Shown one piece after another: positions 10,156 through 22,070 of a stretch of DNA of 61,229 nt. The notes beneath the pieces are model-generated. The model ran no database searches, was not told where the DNA came from, and was given only the letters and a program-made list of their open reading frames with translations. Origin of the DNA: Calcarisporiella thermophila CBS 279.70. Lineage: Eukaryota; Calcarisporiellomycota. Position 1 is the first letter of the stretch; each line of letters opens with the position of its first letter. A program made the translations under genes and the position numbers. Location: contig NW_027192198.1 in NCBI RefSeq assembly GCF_041956535.1, positions 967,109-1,028,337 on the forward strand. Reading direction: 5' to 3'.

Positions 10156-12575
10156 TTATGGGACGCCGGGAGAAGCATGGTAGGCCCACAACTTGGCCTT
10201 GCAATCGCCCGAGCCGGTCGCGAACAACGGCTGACCCTTCGGGCTGAGCGCCACGCTGATCACGGAATTCTTGTGGCCCTGGAGCATGAACTGGGACTGT
10301 CCGGTGCGGGCATCCCACACTTGAACGGATCGGTCCTTGGACCCGGAGATCACCCAAGTTCCACAGGGCGAAATGGCGACGGAGAGGACAAAGTCCTTGT
10401 GGCCTGTTAAAATCTGCCGACATACTGCCCCGCCGCTTGGTTTGCCAGCCTGCGCACCCCCACCCGTGCCGTTTGCGCCGGGTCGCCCTAATCCGCTCAG
10501 GTCCCAGAGGCGTAGCGCCCGATCCAAAGACCCAGACACCAGGAGTTTTCCATCCGGCCCAAACGCAACACTATACACACTGTCTTTGTGGCCCTCCAGC
10601 TGATCCAGCGGGTATCCCGTTTGCGCATCCCACACCCTCACCATCTTGTCCAGCGATCCCGCAGCAACCAGGCGGCCATCGGGGGATATCGCTACACTAG
10701 TCACGCCCGCATCCTTTTGCCCCGCCTCCTCGATTGTCAACACGTGCAGACATTGGCCCGTCTCTGCGTCCCAAACCCGCGTCGTCCTGTCGCCGGAGCC
10801 CGAGACGATGCGCTGTCCATCGCGTGACCAGTCAAGGGAATAAATGTCCTGCTCGTGTCCCGAGAGAACCTGTCGCACTCGTTTGGAAGCAATGTCCCAG
10901 ATGCGGATCTGGCGGTCCTCGGCCCCCGTGGCGAGGAACTGGTCGTTGGGGGAGAAGCAGACCGATCGGATGTAAAGGTCGGAGCCGTCGCGGGCAATGT
11001 TCTCGTCTATTAGCATGCTGGGATACATCCAGAAATAAAAGTGTGTCAGCCCCTGCCGATACGTTATGGTGGGAAAAGAGGTTGAAAAAGCAACTTACGT
11101 AATCATCTTGCCAGTTTGAACGTCATAAATCTGAGCACTTCGGTTGCATCCAGTAGCAAGATACTGGCCGTTGGAGCTGAATCGAACACAACACACGACA
11201 CTAGGAGAGGGTGGTGATACGATAAGGGTGCAGGAAATGCAAGGATGGGGATGTCGAATCATCTTACCTATTGTGTTCCAAAATATGTTTCAAATCTACA
11301 TCAAGCAAGCGAGGGACCTTCGGGTTGAAACTGTGAGTGTGGACATAAAAGAAGATCAGTAACCATGTGCCCAACCATCGAAACGAGTAAGGTAGTAGCT
11401 TACAGAGCGAACCAGTCGTGGCCCTCCTTTCGTAAGGCTGCCGGAACGGCCTCGTTATCGATATCATGATAGGGAAAGCCCGTACCGCCCATCGCAGGTT
11501 TTGGAGACACGCCAGCTAGAGTAGCATTACCAGAAAATAGATCAAAAACGTTTAGTCAATCAACTTGTGTTTTCAAAATCTTACGCATTCCACCCGGTGC
11601 GTATCCCGCATGTGCCGCCGCCGCCGCCTGGTGAGGAGCATGGGTTCCGGCCGCTTCAATCTCTCCCCGACGCTTTGGTGTCTGCTGGAGCGCCTGTACT
11701 GGGGGAGGATGCTGCTGGTGCTGGGGCTGCTGCTGAGGCGGCTGCTGCTGCTGGGTGGGAGTGGGCAGCATTTGCTGTTGCTGCTGTGAGGATGGAGGCG
11801 GCAATCCATTTCCATTCACATAATTAGAGCCCCCTGCTCCAGCAGCTGCGGCCGATGGGGGGTAATGGGATGGCGGCGGATGATGCGGATCAGCTCCAGG
11901 TGGAGGACCAGAAGAAGGAGGTAACCCACCCTGTTGTCGAGCTCCCATAATTCCACCAAAAAGGTTGGATTGGGCATGGCCGAGTTGAGGAGGACGAGGG
12001 GTGGTAGCCTGAGAGGTTGGCGGATGACCCGAGCTGGGTGGAACTTGATGGCCAGCACGTAACTGTTCATTTTCGCGACGAAGCCGCGCTATTTCTTCCT
12101 CGCATCTGGAGATCAAACAATCATTTATGGTTTGGGGTGAATGACTCAATGTAAGGGAATAAGAAAAAAATAATTACTGCTGCTTGAATCGGACATGGGT
12201 CTGTTCCAGCTCCATTAGTGTCTGCTTGAAAAGATTCATTTCCTGGATCTGCTGAGCGACTATCCAAGGGAACAAAAATATAAAACAGATTAGCAACGAT
12301 AGGGAGAGAGATCCGATTTAGAATTTGAAGCTCAAGAGCCAATTATCGGCGTGGGTAGGCCTGCCGAAGCTCATGCCATCTTTGGGGCAATGGCAGTAGC
12401 GTCAAGCCCCATCGATGAAGGATGTGGTCTACTTACATTTGTGCTCGTAATCATCCAATCGCATTTTGCTCACGGAAGCCTCCTGCGAGAGCGATTCAAA
12501 CTCTGCCTTTATTTGGTCGAGTAGATCACTGGTTCGCCCAGGCGGGGCCATGGGACGATGATTGTACACGGACAT
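10156..12575 (-). CDS. TUP1: Tup1 general transcriptional corepressor
   Basis: Seven exons in transcript order: 12575-12437, 12259-12178, 12105-11585, 11515-11404, 11330-11268, 11200-11099 and 11017-10156 (626 aa). The N-terminus (MSVYNHRP..., then [13 protein letters not shown] and a long heptad-rich stretch to [11 protein letters not shown]) is the Tup1 tetramerisation/Ssn6-binding helix. A Gln/Pro-rich linker (about residues 90-240) follows. The conserved [33 protein letters not shown] block leads into a seven-blade WD40 propeller with repeated WD-dipeptide strands (RIWDIA, RVWDAE, RVWDAQ, LRLWDL, QVWDAR). With Cyc8/Ssn6 it represses transcription through DNA-bound partners. The frame is open upstream of 12575 but the family start is at this Met. 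Confidence 0.95.
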
Positions 12576-12835
12576 GGTTGCGTTAGAAATTAGCGCACTT
12601 TCGTAATGAGCTTCTAACGCTTTGCTTATTTCGACTGCGGAGTGAGAAGAGGAGACTAGGGAAAAGGAAAAAATTTTTTTTCTGTATCCACCTTGAAATT
12701 TTCTTGATTCATCCTCGTCCCAAAGCCACAGCGGCGAGCATCCCAAAAAAAAGTGCGTGGTACTGTAAACTTTATAAATAGAATATTAACGAGAACTTAA
12801 TTAATTACAGAAATGGAGCGCGCAAAAAAAAGTAA

Positions 12836-15800
12836 TCAAATGAAAATCATGCGGCTCGCGGCTAAGTCTAAAATGGTCCCGTAGATATCGCGATTAGCTG
12901 CCATGCATTGATCCCCACCAAAACAAGAACTCACCAAATGGATGCCCTTCCGTGCAAACCGCTTTCCACTCCTTCTCCACTGATCGTCAAGCTGAGACAG
13001 GAGATCGTACTCGCTAATTTGTGGGGGAGAGAACACCGGTTAAACCACGCCTCAGTCAAGCCAATCACCGCCGTCGGCGGGATACTTACAGGTCCGTGGC
13101 ATCGATAATCATCGTCGAGCTGCCGCCGCGCCGCCGAATTCGCTCCGAGCTCTTCTTCTCTCGCTGCTGCTCTTTGTACTGCTTGAGGTCCGTATGCATC
13201 TGCGCCTCCAAAAAGTTCAATTGCGCGGGCGGCAGCGGCGGGGGAAGCTGGAAGTCGGGCACGACCACGTTGGTTTGCTTCTCCTTCTTCTCCGCGTCTC
13301 TTGCAAGCTGCCCCCCGTTGGTCTTCTCGAGGATCTCGTCGATGTTAAGGCAAACCCCGGGCTCGATCGCCGTAGAGTGCGATGGGGTCTTGCACTCCAT
13401 GAACGGCTCCTTGCGGAGCACATGGTCAATGTCCACGGCCGAAAAAAATGCAACCGACTGCGCCAAAAAAAAGAAGCTTGTGGTTAGATCCGATGTTCAC
13501 AAGAGATAATGTGAAACTGGATAAAAATAATAAAAAAAAAGAATGGAGGGTTGGAGGGATGCTGCAAGCAAGCGGTTTACCTGTGGAAGATTGTCCATTC
13601 CAAGCCGGTAGCTGAACATGGCTCTGGTCCACAAATTGCTGATCTGGAGTGCTAGCGCCGTTCGATACTGGTCCTCCTCCGTCGACAGATATCGCACCTC
13701 GTCATGCACCGAGAGCATGAATCGCGCCTGAATCTGGTACCGCTTGATCAAGTGCGACATGGAGACAAGTAACAAGTGGAGATAATCCACGCCCGACGAC
13801 TGCACGACCCAGTTAATGCGCGAGGGCAAGTACTCTCCCTGGGCATTATACTGCGGCTTCAACGCATCGGTAATGGCGCAGCCGAGCACGGGTGTTCGTG
13901 GACTGGGAGATAACGCGATTTCCTCGAGGGCATTGAACATGTAACTTTCGCTGCCCCCGTGCCAAAACGGCCGTTTGAACAGGCCGCCTTTGGAGTGGTG
14001 CCTCACCCCCTTGGTGGACTCGTAGAGCGCGACGGCGCGTTCGCGCGCCGATTCGGCGTCCAGACTCGGATTGTATTGTAGCAAAATCCGCCCTGCATAG
14101 TTCACACCGGCACCATAGATTCGCGCATAGTTGAAAATCTTTGCCTTCTCTCGGCTGATCCCAAGGATGCGCGCCGTTTTCGAGTGGAGATCGGTACCCT
14201 CTGCCTTGCTTCCCTGCAGGGTCATCCAGCCTAGTGCGGTCGCGCCATGGATCCGGAACTGCGCGTCGCCAATGACACTCGAGATCCAGAGTTCCTCCGA
14301 ATCGACATCCGCTCCAACAATCTTGTAACCGGGAGGTGCGCGCACCATCGCTTTGAGCTCGGACCCAATGCGATTGGGCTTGGCATTGCTAGCCGTCAGC
14401 CAGGTTTTCTCCACCGCTCTCCGGGTAATCGTGCCCATCGTGATGATTTGGGGAAGGATCATTCCATTCTTCTTCCCCTCTCCTTCCCGCCTCGGCAGCC
14501 CCATGTTGAGACCCGCTTGTTCCCACACCACATACTGTGATTTGATTCGGTCACGTGCACTGATCCAATAGGCTGACTGTGCATTCATGTCGAGCGCTTC
14601 GCGCGCTGCCTCGTATTCGGACATGAGCGTGTTGCTTTCGAAGTGCGAAATATACCCCTTAGCCAGCGGATTGCCACAGCGTGCCCCTTCACCGTCCTTG
14701 TGGGGAACGCGGAAGTACTGCGCGTCCGTATCTTCGAAGAGTGCCGGCTCATGGTCCTTGTCGCCGGGGGGGGCAAATTTACAAGGCTTGAGCTTGGTCT
14801 CGAAATTAGAATCCTTCGGCACTCGGTAAGTCCAGCCATGCTCTTTGGAGAACACAAGAGGGAATCCATTCCACTTCAGTTTAAGAAGGATCGGGGCTAT
14901 CCGAGAGCGAGTGGTGATCTTAAGCATACCGAGCTTGTTATCATAAGAGTCCCGGTACCATTCCGGGTATCCGCGGAGAATGCGAGCTCGAGGCTTGATT
15001 GTCCAATCAAGCTGTCGCAGCCACGGATCAGACTCGACATCCTTGGAGCGCAATGCATCCTCAGCGAGCTCTTTTAATTTTGCATCCAAACGCCGGTTGA
15101 TGCGATCGTGCGCCTCCTCGGCATTCCGGATAAACCTATGCGAGTATCCTGCTTAGCACGCCCCTCAAAACAAAATGTCAAATAGACTTATGAGAACTCA
15201 CTGCTCCCACGTCTCATTCACGGTCAAAAACGAGTTCCCCATATGCAGCATCCCGGCAAACGACACCGGGTGAGGGCAGTTGTGCAGGAAGCGGGGGAGA
15301 ACCCTACAGTACACTTTGTGCGTATACTCCACGTCTTGTGCGCAGTAGTCCGTCAGCTCACGGAAGTGTTCTCGAACGTCCTCGAGCGACCCATTTACAA
15401 ACCATTCGCGCCGTGATTTGTCAATTCGCTCTTTACAGTAAAACTCCACCACCTCCTGCAGCCCATTGGTTGCGCTCACATCATAGAACTTGGTGAGTTG
15501 GTCGCGGATGTCCTGCGAAGAGAGGGTGCTGCCCTGGTCGTCCTCATCCTCCTCCTCCCTGACCGGCTTTTTTGTTTTTCGCTGCATCGATTTGTGTTCA
15601 CGCACCCACTCCGGTCGTTGCTGCGAACACAATCCGGCAACAGCGATGTGAAGACTCATTGTGTCGAGGAAACCGGTCGTCGTCTTGGTTAGTTGGTATT
15701 CCTCCAAAACACGCGCGCGATCGTAACCTACATTATGGCCGACGACAATACGCGGGATATCGCCGAGGGGTACGAGGTGTTCGCTAGTTTTGCTTTCACC

Positions 15801-16567
15801 TATGAGCCATGGGGATATCCATAAATACCAGGCCTCTGGGGACGCAGCACAAGCCAGCACAGGATATTGACTCTCGGGAACTAGCACCTCCACATCAAAC
15901 ACCAGCATTTCCTCCATCGGATGCTCAACGGGCACCGCCTTTCCATCGTTTGTATATTTCGTCCACCCTGACGCCATCCGCCAACGATCCGGAGTCGGCC
16001 TGGGAGGGAGCGAAACATCGGAAAATCGTTTGGCTAGTGTTAAGTGAGGCTCCGCCTCCTCCAATCCGACATTATAGAAGTGCTCCTCAAGATTGGTTCC
16101 ACGAAGCTCTGGTAATTTGAAGCCCAAATCTCTCACTTCCTCTGCGCGCTTTCCCCAAATTTCTTGCCGCTTGAGATGCTCAATGGAAAGCTGCTTGCGT
16201 TTCGCCAAATCCTCTATCGGCCTTGCCTGTCGTTGTGTTCCAAATATGCTTTTATGAAGAACCCGATTCAACATCTGTACATTGACAGGATTCTTAGGAC
16301 CTAAGTAGAGTTTGAAAGATAATCAAAAAGATACCATGTTATCATCGTATACAAATTAAATGATTCCGCCGCATATGAATTACTTGATGTCTTCCGTGTT
16401 GTTTCATTTCGCTTTGGAGAATTCTTAGCGGAAGCAACGGAGGCCACCTGGGTATATGCTCTGCGTTTAACATGTGCAGATAACGCGCAGCTTGGCGTTG
16501 ATTGACGGGCTAGCCGAGCGTTTCGAAGCGAAAGGGAAGAGAAAATGCAACGGCATTCAGCTTTCAT
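12836..16567 (-). CDS. MIP1: mitochondrial DNA polymerase gamma catalytic subunit
   Basis: Five exons in transcript order: 16567-16384, 16300-15202, 15135-13581, 13457-13090 and 13013-12836 (1127 aa). The N-terminus is Arg/Ser/Lys-rich, fitting a mitochondrial presequence. The NPVNVQML start of the mature enzyme spans exon 2. Exonuclease motifs are intact: FDVEV (Exo I), [16 protein letters not shown] (Exo II) and YCAQDVEY (Exo III). Polymerase motifs are intact: [11 protein letters not shown] (A), [16 protein letters not shown] (B) and MLSVHDEV (C). It replicates and proofreads mtDNA. The last ~35 residues are uncertain: a 37-nt GT-AG stretch near 12900 could be spliced and give an earlier stop. 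The gene is head-to-head with Mdm10. Confidence 0.95.
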
Positions 16568-17462
16568 TCATGTAGGTTATATATTGGATGAGCAGGATTG
16601 GCCAAGTGCTGTGTGAATCTGAAAAACTTGATAGAGTATCTACAAAAGAAGAGGACCGAATATTAAGTTGTTGTTACTAGACGCTAAACGGAGCCTCAAA
16701 AATCCATCATCAATCCTTTCCCGAGCACCTGTAACTTGATTGGTCGGCCAGTCAGCAATCAGTATTCAAATGGAGAGTGACAGAAAGGACCGGCTAAGTG
16801 TTCTGGGTAAAGGTGTGTGCGAAAGCACATTTGTTCCACCCCCCGCCTGCAAATCCTTGTCAACGGTACGAGGGAATAGAGTCGTGACTTCAGTCTATCT
16901 TTCGAAGGCTGCTAGGTCATCCATACTACAGCTCGTAATTGTCGGCGAGGGCTATAGGCCATAACGCTGCTCTATCTTCACTCTACCATCCCTCCGATAT
17001 AAAAATTTAGTCAACCGTAATCGAATTGTTCCTGTCGCCATCCAGATTCCAGCACCAGTTTTCACCAAAACTTCAATACTCCTGTCTTACTGGTGAATCA
17101 GTTCAACGCCAGGCATATATCAGAGCTGGGGAAAAGGCTTCGACATCCATTGCATATTAAACAAACACCATTAATCCTTTTTTGCAATTCTGAATTTGAA
17201 TCACCTTTGTCATATTTGAACCTATAATTATAGAGATTGTATCTAGCTAATGTTTCTGCTCATCGATCTAATGTATTCGAGATGACCTTATTACATAGAC
17301 TCTATGGATTGTGGTTCAATTTGGTTTTTTCATAGATATTATTCATCTCTTCCCCCATGTTGCGGAGTCTACAAATCCTCGATTCGTGGACTGTCAATAA
17401 GAAATTAGCATAATAAATCTTCATACTTGACACCCATATTAATCACGAACGTTCTCATAAGC
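16568..17462. promoter_or_regulatory. shared upstream region of MIP1 and MDM10
   Basis: Divergent 895-bp intergenic region between two mitochondrial-maintenance genes. No coding potential is believable. A compact inverted repeat TGTGC-GAAA-GCACA lies at about 16816-16829. Specific promoter elements cannot be assigned by eye. Confidence 0.5.
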
Positions 17463-19137
17463 ATGCGGGAGTTTCTAGATTATTGTTTACGAAGATACTT
17501 GCGAGCATCTGGCTGGAATGAAGAGAATCAATATTCCAATTTATGTGTGGTTCCTAGAGGTAAAATTTACATCGCCGATCTCTCATGTAAACTTGCTCAT
17601 ATTTTTCTATCCACATAATATTACCCAGAATTACTTGACTTTACTATTCCATATGGACTTTCCTTCCGCATCGCAAAGAGTCCAACCTCGCTCCTGAAAT
17701 CCGCCTTCTCTATTCATGCTCTCCCTGTCCTAAATGGCTCCATCGGATACCTCTTCACCTCGCTACCTCTTAACCTCGAAACGGGAGCACCCCATCTCCG
17801 CGAGACGGATCGATTTCGGATCTTTGCTCCTCCCTCAAAGCAGAACAATCTAGAGGAGATTCAGAGAACAGACAATGGTTTGCAGCTAAACCAAATTTGC
17901 TAATGCATTTGTATTTACTAACTCATGGCGAATTAGATTATCTCATTTATGGCAGAATGTTCCTTCCAACGGGAACCTTAGAGACTCTGTATACCCGCAG
18001 AATTTCACCCCAATCACGATACTTTATCACCGCCATTAGCAATCCTCGACCCAAAGAGCCCTCTTATGTAAATTCGAATTCTTCTTTCCTCCATTCACAT
18101 CCTGTTTTATTGACGTAATGACTATGCTCCTTTTATTAATCTTGGCAGTTAACAACTCAATTGCAATACGACAATGGGAAATACTGTTCAGAACTTTTCT
18201 TCAGTACAGATGCCTATCTATTTGGTCTAAGAGGTCTCTATAATTTCGGTAAAGGCAATACACCGCGTCCCCACCTTGGAGATGACGCATCCAAGACCCA
18301 TGAGGCCATGCAAGTGAACACCGAAAGTGAGTCATCGCACGAAAGCGAAAACAGAGGCGGGGGCCAGTGGTCTGCAGGTGGTGAACTTTACTTTGCAGCT
18401 AAAGACAAGAGTGGGGGGTGTAAGTTCGCATTTCAATCTTTTCAACAGGGATACGCCTAGTCTCCCCTCCTCCGCCCCCATAATTAACTATCGATTGACT
18501 CCTGCATTGCTTTTGGCATAGTGTCACTTGGGGTTCGGTATTGCACTCGTCCTCTTCAAACCAACTCCCCGCCCATTACTGCAACTTTCACGCTCAACCC
18601 CATTGTTGGCTACCTCTCGACAACCTACAGTGCAGAGGTATCCGACCGTCTTGCGCTTTGTTCGCGATTTGATTTCAATGTGTATAGCTATGAGAGTGAT
18701 CTGGTCATGGGCATGGAGTGGAGGAGCGCTGATCCACGGTTTTCAAAAGTGGAGGAGTTAGCCGGCGGTTGGGCCGCAGACTCCATAGAGGCTTTCGAGG
18801 GGGAGAGGGATGAAAAGGCGACGCCCAGTTTAATGGAGATGGAGCCCACTAGCGAAGTGCAGGTGGTGGAGACCCCCGTCCCGCCTGAAGACAAGCGGGA
18901 TGCTAGACTTGAGAGCTTATTGAAAGCTAGAATAGGAGTAAACAAGGTAAGTTGCATTTCACTTTTGTTTTCCGATTATATTGATAGGTCGTCTAACTTT
19001 TGTGGTAGGGGCTGGCATTAATTTGGGAGGGCCGGTGGAACCGGCGCCTACTCTTTGGCCTTGGTTTAGTCGCAGATCTTTCGGATCGAAGTTCTCCTAT
19101 ACGCTCTGTTGGTTTAGAGATCCAATATTTTTCTTGA
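17463..19137 (+). CDS. MDM10: Mdm10, ERMES/SAM outer-membrane beta-barrel
   Basis: Six exons: 17463-17559, 17629-17877, 17937-18067, 18149-18419, 18522-18946 and 19009-19137 (433 aa). Family blocks appear in order: [19 protein letters not shown], the [14 protein letters not shown] strand pair, [83 protein letters not shown], and the C-terminal beta-signal region ending LEIQYFS. Mdm10 tethers mitochondria to ER in ERMES and helps the SAM complex release barrels. The second intron has an unusual GTTTGC donor but a perfect TACTAAC branch site 22 bp before its AG. An acidic loop (exon 5) is longer than in many Dikarya. Confidence 0.93.
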
Positions 19138-19559
19138 TCAGAAAAACTGGTCAGTAAAACAGAAAAAATAAAATAAAACACAATAAAATAGAGAACATGG
19201 TGGATACTCTACGACCCACTCCGTGTAATTGCATAATTTCTTGCCCTAACCCCTAAAACATCCATCAAGCTACAAGAATAAAAAATGAGTAAAACATGGC
19301 ATCCTTTCTTTGGCAACTCTAGCATTCCTGACCGTCAGACTACTTGATTAAAACAAGTTAAAATGGACATGACCTTAATACCCTTATCCATTAACTCTTG
19401 ACTTGATAGAGTTATTATGTGAAAAAAAAGGAGTGAAATTGGATTAATAAGACACTTTCGCCTGAACAGGTTTTGAACTAAGGTTTGCTAGTCATGAGGG
19501 CTTTGTCACCGCATTGTTGAAAGTGCTAAGGTTGTTAGAGTGAAAGAAGAAAAATTTAA
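19138..19559. other. intergenic between MDM10 and tRNA-Lys
   Basis: AT-rich spacer. At about 19465-19540 the minus strand looks like a decayed tRNA-like sequence (B-box-like GTTCAAAAC and partly pairing ends) that does not fold cleanly, so it is not called as a gene. Confidence 0.4.
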
Positions 19560-19632
19560 CGCCCAACGTGGGGGTCGAACCCACAACCTTGAGATTAAGA
19601 GTCTCACGCTCTACCGATTGAGCTAGCCGGGC
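19560..19632 (-). tRNA. tRNA-Lys (anticodon CUU)
   Basis: Intronless 73-nt tRNA including discriminator G. The acceptor stem is GCCCGGC/GTTGGGC with wobble pairs, the A box is TAGCTCAATCGG, the anticodon loop is CTCTTAA (anticodon CTT) and the B box is GGTTCGACC. It reads AAG codons. It is identical in sequence to the copies at 50880 and 61033. Confidence 0.97.
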
Positions 19633-19725
19633 GACCACGAAAATAAGGTTCAAGATTCGCTTTTGATTATAGAAAATGGATTGAAAATATTTGCGATCGA
19701 CACATAACTCATGGTATTGCCACGG

Positions 19726-20668
19726 GGTGGACTCTACCCGACATGGACGTCACTTCAGGCGCAACGGCTCTTTAGAGCCGAACATACTGGTGCCTCAATC
19801 CTGGCCCGAGGCTGGATCTACGCCCGAAGATTGGAGGAAAATCTGGACCCTCGTTCACAAACGCCCCACTCTCTCAAAGCACCGTGCGCTACGCTGGCGA
19901 ATTCTTGTGGAACGAGTGATCACTAACTCGACATTTCCCGGTCACGACCCGAAGTGCACCCGATGCAACGCTTCGAGAGACACAATTCGCCATACATTCT
20001 TCGATTGTCCTGAACTCACGCCAGTGTGGCAATGGGCGGAGAGGTGCATCGTCACCATCGCAGGGCCCCAGAATACTCAGGTGCTGACTGCTCGCAACCT
20101 CATTTTAGGAGACCTAACGGAATCCTCGAGAACAGCGAGACACGTAGCCCAAATTGTCTTTGACTCCGTGTTATGGCAAATCCACCGAGACCGGATTGCT
20201 TTCCATTTTGAAAGCACCCGAGCCTCACCCGAAATTATCATCAACCGGGCCAGATTAAATATTGAGGAAGCTATAGGAGCCGAAATAATACGAGCACGAA
20301 AAAAACAGCAAATCGAACAGTTTCGAAAAAGGTGGTGCAAACTGGGCGCGGTTAGAGAAGGAACGATCGGAGCGGCTCTGATACTGGGAAAATGCAGTAA
20401 CCCCTAATTTATCTCCTTCCTACCCTCTACTTCCTTTTTACTCTCCACCCCATCTCTCACGTCATTCTTTGATATACACAGCTAGTTGAGTCTCACCACT
20501 CCTCTACCTTTTGAGCCGAAATCCGGCATGACCACCATTTCAATTCGTTCTAAAATATCTCCTTAAGCTTCAACATTAGTTTCCTCTTCACTTTATTGCT
20601 TCTATTAATGTAACCATTGTACTTTAGAGTCTTTACAAACAATAAAGACTCAACATTGATAAAAAAAC
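19726..20668 (+). mobile_element. 5'-truncated non-LTR retrotransposon, copy 1
   Basis: About 940 bp: a C-terminal coding segment (19727-20407), a 260-bp 3' untranslated region and an A7 tail at 20661-20667. Just before the tail is a perfect 9-bp stem-loop, GAGTCTTTA (20627-20635) with TAAAGACTC (20643-20651). It is flanked by 17-bp direct repeats, as expected of target-primed reverse transcription. The element points away from tRNA-Lys no. 1, with its truncated 5' end nearest the tRNA's 5' end (76 bp between the tRNA and the first repeat). Confidence 0.85.
19727..20407 (+). pseudogene. LINE ORF2 C-terminal fragment with CCHC zinc motif
   Basis: Open frame of about 226 residues entering from the truncated 5' end. 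It carries the C-terminal zinc motif of LINE reverse transcriptases (zf-RVT): CxxC-x8-H-x4-C at 19955-20008, preceded by WRKIWTLVHKRPTLSKHRALRWRIL. The tail VLWQIHRDRIAFHFES is typical of LINE ORF ends. There is no reverse transcriptase or endonuclease domain, so it is a dead 5'-truncated copy. The frame is still uninterrupted, suggesting a fairly recent insertion. Confidence 0.85.
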
Positions 20669-20685
20669 TCATGGTATTGCCACGG

Positions 20686-21022
20686 GGTGGTGTAAAATGG
20701 GCGCGGTGAAAGTAGGAGCTAATAGGGCGGCTGGACTGGACTGGACTGGACTGACGCAGTAGCCCCCACTACTAGCCCTTTTTCTTTCTTCATATCTCTC
20801 TCTCCATATCACCTATCAAGCGGTTCCCTAATACCCACAGTTAATTGAGCTTTTTTTCTCATCTACCCATTTGAGGAGAAAATTTGTCATGATCAACTTA
20901 TCCCGAATTGCAATACCGCGCTAATAGCTAGCTTTTCTCACATTTTATTAATTTTAATTATGTAACGATTGTATTTTAGAGTCTTATCAAACAATAAAGA
21001 CTCACTTTTGATCTAAAAAAAA
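20686..21022 (+). mobile_element. 5'-truncated non-LTR retrotransposon, copy 2
   Basis: About 340 bp, homologous to the 3' end of copy 1. It begins GGTGGTGTAAAATGGGCGCGG, matching copy 1 at 20331, and ends ATCTAAAAAAAA. The 3' stem-loop is present (GAGTCTT 20979-20985 with AAGACTC 20997-21003). The coding tail is diverged and carries a CTGGA pentanucleotide repeated four times (20731-20750) that copy 1 lacks, just before the homologous stop region. It shares both flanking duplications with copy 1. Confidence 0.8.
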
Positions 21023-21039
21023 TCATGGTATTGCCACGG

Positions 21040-22070
21040 TTGCTTACTTCTCCTGTAACTTCTGCCAGTATCTGGCTATACCATGCACAAAGGCGCATGA
21101 TGTTTGATCTATCCTTTATATATATATTCTGTAAAAGGAGTTCAACCTCATAAAAAGGCTTGACCCGGGCGATTTCGACATTAAAATCTATTCCCAGAGG
21201 GCTACTATGTTTCTTCCTAGAGAACAGCAAACCACTTTGTTTACTAGTATAGATATATGATATTTAAAATAACAAACTACTAAGGAAGCAGATAGGAAAG
21301 AGAAAACGCTTTACAAATGTGGCTGCACCAGACTTCAATTCCAATTCTTTTTAAGTAGGCTTGGGAATGGGATCCGGTTGAAATTGACGTTAAAGTTTAT
21401 CATACTCCTCAATCACCAGTAAAGAGTCTCAATAGAACAGTTTCCCACTAAGAAAGTTCTAAGAGAAAAAGGGAGGACTATTGCCATTCTTCGCCCTTCG
21501 CCGTTTGGCTATTTCCGTAAGTTGGAAGAATGAATTAAGACTACCCTAGAGGACTCATCATTTGATACGAGTAAATGGATTTTGTTATCGGCGCCAAATT
21601 GAAAAGCAAAACCCTAAATAATATACAGTTTATATAGTCGGTGAAAAATTTAATTTTTCTTGTGAACCTCTTTTCTCTAGCCAGATTGTATCCATTGGCC
21701 TCTTAAATCGACTAGACGTAGAAGTGTCGGATCTACCTCGAGCACGGCATAAAGAAGGGAGAGGAGGGAACAATATAAGAAATCTAGATATGCATCCAGA
21801 AAGGTATGGAATTCAAGCATGTCGCTTACCTCCCGTGCATGCACTGACTATTCAAGTGGTTCCCATGCTGTTCAAAGGTTGCTCGAAACAAGCTTCCCCT
21901 ATCTTCATAGTTCAGGCTTTGGGCTCGATGTAATTAATTCAATTTGGACCGTATAAACTCGCATTCTGATGACGCAAGCAGTATTGTGTGTGCATTGCAT
22001 TTATTTTTTGGAAAAATACTTGGGTGATATAGTCAACCAACTTTATTCAATCAATTATATCACAACACAA
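21040..22070. other. intergenic
   Basis: Right flank of the retroelement stack and upstream region of the RRM gene. Short open frames (21724-21933 and the frame upstream of 22071) show no recognisable protein. Nothing else is supported. Confidence 0.5.

Larger units (their letters stand above)
19709..21039 (+). repeat. three copies of one target-site duplication
   Basis: The 17-mer TCATGGTATTGCCACGG occurs at 19709-19725, 20669-20685 and 21023-21039. It brackets two successive truncated retrotransposon copies. The pattern is duplication, element 1, duplication, element 2, duplication. The flank after the third copy (TTGCTTACTT...) should be the original continuation of the empty site. Confidence 0.85.

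Noticed and set aside
9782-10423. Long minus-strand open frame between beta-tubulin and Tup1
   Set aside because: It is a product of purine/pyrimidine-biased sequence (Phe/Leu/Ser-rich translation) and overlaps the end of Tup1 in another frame.
19465-19540. Fourth tRNA gene left of tRNA-Lys no. 1
   Set aside because: A B-box-like word and partly pairing ends exist, but D, anticodon and T stems do not form.
20731-20750. CTGGA tandem repeat as a CRISPR-like or regulatory array
   Set aside because: Four short uninterrupted units inside a LINE fragment, without spacers; this is simple slippage.
21724-21933. Candidate small gene upstream of the RRM gene
   Set aside because: No homology, no supporting signals, and it lies in the likely promoter of the RRM gene.
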